Source of the DNA: Nonomuraea maritima | GTDB lineage: Bacteria > Actinomycetota > Actinomycetes > Streptosporangiales > Streptosporangiaceae | Length of the DNA stretch: 64,000 nt | Assembly (NCBI RefSeq): GCF_900100395.1 | Contig: NZ_FNFB01000011.1 | Span: forward strand, 124,001 to 188,000 | Reading direction: 5' to 3' | Shown: one piece after another, positions 59,668 to 64,000 of the stretch | Position numbering within the stretch: position 1 is the first letter of the stretch | How the letters are laid out: each line of letters begins with the position of its first letter | Position numbers and translations under genes: made by a program | The notes under the pieces: generated by a model | The model's input: only the letters and a program-made list of their open reading frames with translations | Told to the model about the DNA's origin: nothing | Databases searched by the model: none

Positions 59668-60143
59668 TCGAGGCAGAACTCGTTGCCTTCCGGGTCGGTC
59701 ATCACGATGAAGCCGGCGCTCAGCGGAGGCGCGGGCTCGTGCCGGCGTACCCGGGTCGCTCCCAGCGCGACGAGGCGCGCGCACTCGGCTTCCAGCGCCG
59801 CCATCCGCTCCTCGCCCCGCAGGCCGGGAGCGGCACGAATGTCGAGGTGGACGCGGTTCTTGGCGACCTTGTCCTCCGGCACCCGCTGGAAGAACAGCCG
59901 CGGGCCGTGCCCGTGCGGGTCCTCGACCGCGGAGCTCGCGTTGCGCTGCTCCTCCGGCACACCGGCCCGCGCCAGGAACTCGTCCCACGCGGCCAGCGGG
60001 TCCGCGCCTTCGGGCAGGTCGGCCCCTGGCGGAGCGGGGTGGACGTAGCCGAGCGCGTCGCGCCAGAAGCACGACAGCGCCCGCGGGTCGTGCGCGTCGA
60101 AGGTGATCTGAAGGTGGCGGCTGCTCGCGGTGTGATCGTTCAT
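59664..60143 (-). CDS. VOC-superfamily (glyoxalase-like) protein
   Basis: 159 aa from ATG 60143. VOC pattern: LQITFDAHDPRALSCFWRDA, then RLFFQRVPEDKVAKNRVHLD and the last FIVMTDPEGNEFCLD with the Glu ligand. This sub-group (Glyoxalase_6) is common in actinobacteria with unknown substrates. Divergent from the WYL regulator at 60205 across 61 bp, so that regulator is the likely controller. Confidence 0.88.
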   Translation of the reverse strand: MNDHTASSRHLQITFDAHDPRALSCFWRDALGYVHPAPPGADLPEGADPLAAWDEFLARAGVPEEQRNASSAVEDPHGHGPRLFFQRVPEDKVAKNRVHLDIRAAPGLRGEERMAALEAECARLVALGATRVRRHEPAPPLSAGFIVMTDPEGNEFCLD

Positions 60144-60204
60144 GCGGCCACTCTGACCCCACAAGCGGACAGGATCGGTCCGCCATCTGGCTAGGGTGGA
60201 CGGC

Positions 60205-61155
60205 ATGAGCGCCGACGAGCGGGGCACGACGGAGCGGGTGCTCACCCTGCTCGGGCTGCTGCAGCAGCGCCGGGTCTGGAGCGGCCCCGATCTCGCCGAC
60301 CGGCTCGGGGTCACGCCCCGCACGGTACGGCGCGACGTCGAGCGGCTGCGCGCGCTCGGCTACCCCGTGCACGCCACGTACGGAGCCGGGGGCGGCTACC
60401 GGCTCGGCCCGGGGCAGGACCTGCCGCCGCTGCTCCTCGACGATGAGGAGGCCATCGCGACCGCCGTCGCGCTGCTGGACGGCGCGGCCGGCAGCGCGGG
60501 CGACGCGGCGCTGCGCGCCCTGACGAAACTCGACCAGGTGCTGCCCGCCCGCTTGCGCCACGAGGTACGGGCCCTGACCGGCTCGGTGGAGTCCTTCGGC
60601 GGCGGCCGTACGCCGGTCGACGCCGAAGCGTTCATCACGCTGGCCCGAGCCTGCCGCGACGAGGTCGAGGCCGGGTTCGACTACCCGTCAGCGGGTGCGG
60701 CGCGGCGACGGCGGGTCGAGCCGTACCGGCTGGTCGCCTCCGACCGGCGCTGGTACCTGCTCGCCTATGACGTCGACCGCGACGACTGGCGCACCTTCCG
60801 CGTCGACCGCATGACCGCAGTCGCGGCACGTACCTGGCGGTTCCGCCCGCGGCCGATGCCGGACGCGGCGGCGTACGTGCAGGAGAGCGTGGCCAGCCGC
60901 CCCTACCGGCACCAGGCCCGCTTCCTCGTGCACGCCCCGGCCGAAACCGTACGCGCGCAGGTGCCCGCCTCGGCCGTGGTCGTCCGGCCACGCGGCGCCG
61001 AGAGGTGCGAGGTGCTCACCGGCGCCGACAGCCTCGACTTCGTGCTCATGCACGTCCTGCTCCTCGGCCACGCCTTCGAGGCACTCGACCCACCCGGCCT
61101 CGCCGACCGCTGCCGCGCTCTGGCGAACCGCCTGCTGTCAGCCGTCCCCGACTGA
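60205..61155 (+). CDS. HTH and WYL-domain transcriptional regulator
   Basis: 316 aa from ATG 60205 (GTG 60196 also possible). N-terminal HTH_11: TTERVLTLLGLLQQRRVWSG and VTPRTVRRDVERLRALGYPV; WYL core VEPYRLVASDRRWYLLAYDV followed by DWRTFRVDRM; C-terminal WCX region. WYL domains bind nucleic acids or small ligands and regulate neighbouring genes; the family is frequent near defence loci but also around VOC genes as here. An equivalent but decayed copy is at 17805-18419. Confidence 0.9.
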   Translation: MSADERGTTERVLTLLGLLQQRRVWSGPDLADRLGVTPRTVRRDVERLRALGYPVHATYGAGGGYRLGPGQDLPPLLLDDEEAIATAVALLDGAAGSAGDAALRALTKLDQVLPARLRHEVRALTGSVESFGGGRTPVDAEAFITLARACRDEVEAGFDYPSAGAARRRRVEPYRLVASDRRWYLLAYDVDRDDWRTFRVDRMTAVAARTWRFRPRPMPDAAAYVQESVASRPYRHQARFLVHAPAETVRAQVPASAVVVRPRGAERCEVLTGADSLDFVLMHVLLLGHAFEALDPPGLADRCRALANRLLSAVPD

Positions 61156-61184
61156 ACACCTCAACATGGTGTGGTCCGGCGGAA

Positions 61185-62027
61185 TCAGGAGCCCAGCGCC
61201 TTGCGGAGCAGTGCGGCGAATTCGGCGGGGTGCGTGCTGAGGCCCGTGTGCCCGCCGGGGAAGTGGACGAGCTCCGTGCCGAGCCGCTCGGCCAGGAAGG
61301 CAGCGGGACGGTAGGGCAGTTCACCGCGCGAGTCCGCGCCACCCGCGAGCACCAGCCGGTCCGACAGGGCCGCCAGGCGATCCACGTCCGGGGCGTAGGC
61401 CATGAAGCTCGGCACGATGCGCCCGAGGAAGTAGGGCATGTTCGCCATCGTCCGCTCGGCCCGAGCCGCCGCCTGGGGCGGCAGCTCGGTGACCGCCTGC
61501 GCGGTGACGGGCTCCTCGGCGCCCGGCCGTCTGAGGCCCGCCGCGAACTCGGCCACCGCGGGCATCAGCCCGTCCCGGCGGAACGTGTCCTGGACGCGGG
61601 CGAGCAGCGCGCGGTGCTCGGCGGCGTCCGGCAGTACCTCCACCACCGGCGGCTCGTGCGCCAGCACGCGTTCGATCCGCTCGGGGTGGGCGGTGAGCAG
61701 GTGCAGCGCGACGATCGCACCTGAGCTGCAGCCCGCCACGCGTGCGGGCGCGTCCGGGGACAGCAGCTCCAGCAGCCGGACCGCGTCGTCGGCATGCTGC
61801 GCGACCTGCTGAGCGGCCTCGGGGTCGTCCAGCGGGCTGCGGGACATGCCGCGCGGGTCGTAGGAGACGACCGTGTGATCGGCGGCCAGGTCGTCGGCGA
61901 TGCCGTCGTAGGAGGCGGCGTCGCCCGCGCCGCCGGGGATCAGCAGCAGGAGCGGGCCGCTGCCGCGCACCTCGTAGTGCAGGGTGGCGCCGTCCACGCG
62001 CAGGCGGCCGGTGGTCGGGGCGGTCAT
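61185..62027 (-). CDS. Alpha/beta hydrolase
   Basis: 280 aa. Nucleophile S101 in GCSSGA (GxSxG), oxyanion region LIPGGAGDAASYDGIADDLA, acid D in VLAGGADSRGELPYR and base His in FPGGHTGLSTHP. Typical fold of hydrolases that act on esters, lactones or epoxides. The start overlaps the TetR stop (ATGA), so it is the repressor's co-transcribed target. Confidence 0.9.
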   Translation of the reverse strand: MTAPTTGRLRVDGATLHYEVRGSGPLLLLIPGGAGDAASYDGIADDLAADHTVVSYDPRGMSRSPLDDPEAAQQVAQHADDAVRLLELLSPDAPARVAGCSSGAIVALHLLTAHPERIERVLAHEPPVVEVLPDAAEHRALLARVQDTFRRDGLMPAVAEFAAGLRRPGAEEPVTAQAVTELPPQAAARAERTMANMPYFLGRIVPSFMAYAPDVDRLAALSDRLVLAGGADSRGELPYRPAAFLAERLGTELVHFPGGHTGLSTHPAEFAALLRKALGS

Positions 62028-62617
62028 GAGGGGTCTCCTTCGCGGGGTGCGGGCCAGTGCTCCAGGGAGGTGTGCAGGGCGTCGAGGCAGCGGGTCCAGG
62101 AGGCCTCGGCCGGGCGCGCGTGCGCGAAACCGCCGGCGGCCTCCAGGCTGACGAAGCCATGGAGCGTGCTGCGTACCAGCCGGACCGCGTCGGTCAGGTC
62201 GGGCTCGTCCAGCGCGTAGGCGCGCAGCATGCTGTACGTCAGCTCGATCGCGCGTCGCGGCCCTGGCGCGCGGGCCGCGAGCTCGGGATCGACCTGCGTC
62301 GGGATCTGCGTCGCGGTGTAGCGGCCAGGGTGGGCGTGGGCGTACGCCCGCCAGGCGTTCGCGAACGCCACCAGCGCGTCCTTGCCCGCCCGCCCGGTGG
62401 TGGCCTCGGCGATCCGGATGGTCTTCTCGTCCGCCGCCAGCAGCGCGATCCGCCCGCGCAGGTCCTCCAGGCCGCGGACGTGCACGTAAAGGCTCGCGTC
62501 CTTCACCCCGAGCCGGCGCGCCACCGCCGACATCGTCACGTGCTCGAGCCCGACCTCGTCCGCCAGTTCGGCGCCCGCGAGCGTCACCCGCTCCGCCGTC
62601 AACCCGGCCCGCGCCAT
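62024..62617 (-). CDS. TetR-family transcriptional regulator
   Basis: 197 aa from ATG 62617 (a GTG at 62629 has its ribosome site AGGAGAAG at better distance and would add four residues). N-terminal HTH: LAGAELADEVGLEHVTMSAV and ARRLGVKDASLYVHVRGLED; TetR_C ligand domain of the WHG type follows (YSMLRAYALDEPDLTDAVRL). Controls itself and the coupled hydrolase. A repeat of CCTAGGAT flanks its start region. Confidence 0.88.
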   Translation of the reverse strand: MARAGLTAERVTLAGAELADEVGLEHVTMSAVARRLGVKDASLYVHVRGLEDLRGRIALLAADEKTIRIAEATTGRAGKDALVAFANAWRAYAHAHPGRYTATQIPTQVDPELAARAPGPRRAIELTYSMLRAYALDEPDLTDAVRLVRSTLHGFVSLEAAGGFAHARPAEASWTRCLDALHTSLEHWPAPREGDPS

Positions 62618-62634
62618 ACGCGCACCCACCTTCT

Positions 62635-62674
62635 CCTAGGATCACTAAGCAAAACCTAATAGGCCTAGGATAGG
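62635..62674. promoter_or_regulatory. Candidate TetR operator region
   Basis: CCTAGGAT occurs at 62635-62642 and 62664-62671, and CCTAATAGG (62655-62663) is a further palindrome between them. The cluster covers the tetR ribosome site and promoter; AT-rich relative to surroundings. Confidence 0.5.
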
Positions 62675-62718
62675 GCCCGTGGGTGGCAGCGCGGACCGTG
62701 CGGCGTACGGGCCCCCGC

Positions 62719-63561
62719 TCAGCGCGGGATCATGTCGCCGTTCCAGCGGGCGCTCACCAGCCACTGTGCGTCCGGCAACAGCACCGCGCCGTCGCCCGCG
62801 TACGGCTGGAGCGCGGTTGTGAGCCTGGCGCGGGCCACATGGCGGGTCAGGGTGGGGTGGCGTTCGACGAGGTCGCGGGCCGGGCCGGCGGACAGGAACG
62901 CCTCAGCCGCCTCGGCCGCCGTCCGCCCGGCGTCGCGGGGCACGTGCAGGGCCTCGATCGTCACGTCGGTGAACCCCGCGCCGCCGAGCACCTGACGGAT
63001 GCGCACCGGATCGGACAGCGAGAACAGCGCGGGGGCCTGCCCCGGGCAGGCGGACACCACCTGCTGCGGACGCGCCTCGATGCCCAGCAGCGCGGCGATG
63101 GGCACCACGTACCACTCGCACTCCTGGGCGGGCTGGGGGCACACGAACGCGAGCCGCCCGCCCGGCCGCAGGGCCCGTCCGACGTTGGCGAACGCGGCCA
63201 CCGGGTCGGCGAAGAACATCACGCCGCAGTGGCTGATCGCCGCGTCGAACCGGCCCTCGGGAAAGGGGTGTGTCTGGACGTCCACCTGCTCGAACGTGAG
63301 GTTGCCGATCCCGGCGTCCGCCGCGGCCGAGCGGGCCTTGCGCAGCTTCGGCCCCGACGGGTCGATCCCGAGTACCCACCCCTGCGGCGCGCGCCGGGCG
63401 GCGATGCGCGACGATCCACCCGCGCCGCAGCCGATGTCGAGCACCTGGTCGCGTTCCCCGACGGCGGCCGCGTCCAGCAACCGGCCGACCAGTTCGGCGT
63501 GCGCGGCCCCCGTCCCGGCCCCGTTCGACGTGCTGTACTGCCCGGCGTTTCGCACAGCCAT
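62719..63561 (-). CDS. Class I SAM-dependent methyltransferase
   Basis: 280 aa. Motif I LDIGCGAGGSSRIAARRAP, motif II VDVQTHPFPEGRFDAAISHC and GRALRPGGRLAFVCPQP identify Methyltransf_11/25. The following ~120 residues, with a helix near LSDPVRIRQVLGGAGFTDVT, are the substrate lobe. It methylates an unknown small molecule. ATG 63561. Monocistronic. Confidence 0.88.
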   Translation of the reverse strand: MAVRNAGQYSTSNGAGTGAAHAELVGRLLDAAAVGERDQVLDIGCGAGGSSRIAARRAPQGWVLGIDPSGPKLRKARSAAADAGIGNLTFEQVDVQTHPFPEGRFDAAISHCGVMFFADPVAAFANVGRALRPGGRLAFVCPQPAQECEWYVVPIAALLGIEARPQQVVSACPGQAPALFSLSDPVRIRQVLGGAGFTDVTIEALHVPRDAGRTAAEAAEAFLSAGPARDLVERHPTLTRHVARARLTTALQPYAGDGAVLLPDAQWLVSARWNGDMIPR

Positions 63562-63777
63562 GTGAACCCCTCACGAACGAACGATCATGACCGGGAGTCC
63601 ACAACGCCCCCGAGGCCCTGTCAACAGTCTGTCCGCCTCACGCGGCCGGCGAGGCTCGGAAGGCGGGCTCATTAGACTGGAAGTGCCGGTCAGAACCTGC
63701 GCGGTGCGACGAGGTCCGGGAGACAGCGGTCCCCTCCGAAGGGGCCGACGCTCGTGGCGCCGGTCTGGAGGGCTGTG

Positions 63778-64000
63778 ATGCGTGCCATCGTCATCGACAA
63801 GTTCGGCGGTCCCGACTGTCTCGTCTACACCGAACTGCCCGAACCCGAGCCGCTCGAAGGTCATGTCGTCATCGACATCAAGGCGTTCGGCATCAACCAC
63901 GCCGAGATGCACATGCGGCGAGGTGAGTGGGCCGAGGCGGCGAGGGTGAGCGGCATCGAGTGCGTCGGGCTGGTCGCGTCCTGCCCCGGTGGGGAGTTCC
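63778..64000 (+). CDS. Quinone oxidoreductase-like MDR protein (partial)
   Basis: The first 74 codons, cut by the window end. ATG 63778 has GGAGGGCTGTG upstream. RAIVIDKFGGPDCLVYTELP and VVIDIKAFGINHAEMHMRRG with GIECVGLVAS match the GroES-like start of zinc-less MDR quinone oxidoreductases. A small CCCCT/AGGGG hairpin lies at 63731-63744 in the leader. The remaining ~230 residues are not seen. Confidence 0.85.
   Translation, partial: MRAIVIDKFGGPDCLVYTELPEPEPLEGHVVIDIKAFGINHAEMHMRRGEWAEAARVSGIECVGLVASCPGGEF

Noticed and set aside
1..64000. CRISPR array, rRNA, tRNA or riboswitch
   Set aside because: No regularly spaced repeats, no rRNA-like tract, no cloverleaf or known riboswitch core was found by eye.

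Overview
The window is high-GC DNA with dense, short-spaced operons. It carries actinobacterial families (F420/deazaflavin-type reductases, WYL regulators, SPW-repeat protein, BioYMN, DDN-like enzyme) and many GTG starts. This suggests a filamentous actinomycete, most likely in the Streptosporangiales (Nonomuraea/Streptosporangium type). That placement is inference from gene content; no rRNA or tRNA gene was seen.

Layout. 1-3.6 kb: a LysE-family exporter remnant, a DoxX protein and a leftward DedA / NarL-type two-component operon. 3.6-7.5 kb: a SNF2-family helicase translationally coupled to a SWIM zinc-finger protein, behind a perfect 17-bp palindrome and ending at a strong terminator. 7.6-12.3 kb: an RclA-like flavin disulfide reductase with a LysR regulator and a LysR box between them, then an MFS exporter divergent from a winged-helix regulator. 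12.3-22.9 kb: accessory redox genes (three F420-oxidoreductase-like paralogs, one truncated; epimerases, cupins, quinone oxidoreductase, CPBP protease) with two MarR regulators that each have a clear operator, mixed with remnants of IS21 IstB, a VOC protein, a WYL regulator and a nitroreductase. 22.9-27 kb: a DUF917 / hydantoinase-A / NCS1 permease operon, probably for (thio)hydantoin-type compounds. 27-34 kb: small genes and an area of decay holding a collapsed GntR-ABC operon, a flavin reductase broken by one amber codon, an NmrA-quinone oxidoreductase fusion, an AraC regulator and a broken serine resolvase.

34.3-37 kb: a compact trpB-trpA-GntR operon with no other trp genes. 37-39 kb: a hemerythrin-like protein, an HSL-family esterase and an IS200 TnpA fragment. 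39.2-49.1 kb: the most striking locus, a five-gene leftward operon (WGR-DUF4132, MoxR AAA+ ATPase, DUF5682, vWA/MIDAS protein, SWIM zinc finger) in the order of E. coli yehI-L-M-P-Q. All junctions overlap or lie within 3 nt, which points to one multi-protein NTP-dependent machine of unknown function.

49.4-51.3 kb: a HIT hydrolase and an ArsR-SRPBCC pair. 51.3-57.1 kb: a biotin-uptake operon bioY - acyl-CoA ligase - thiolase-like - bioM - bioN. A TnpB-only IS605-type element is inserted between bioM and bioN, and its right end appears to supply the bioM stop codon. 57.2-64 kb: acetyltransferase, a DDN-hemerythrin fusion, MerR, VOC and WYL genes, a TetR/hydrolase pair, a methyltransferase and the start of a quinone oxidoreductase cut by the window edge.

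Themes: redox and xenobiotic detoxification under local one-component regulators, ongoing gene decay around IS debris, and one conserved but uncharacterised MoxR-vWA operon.
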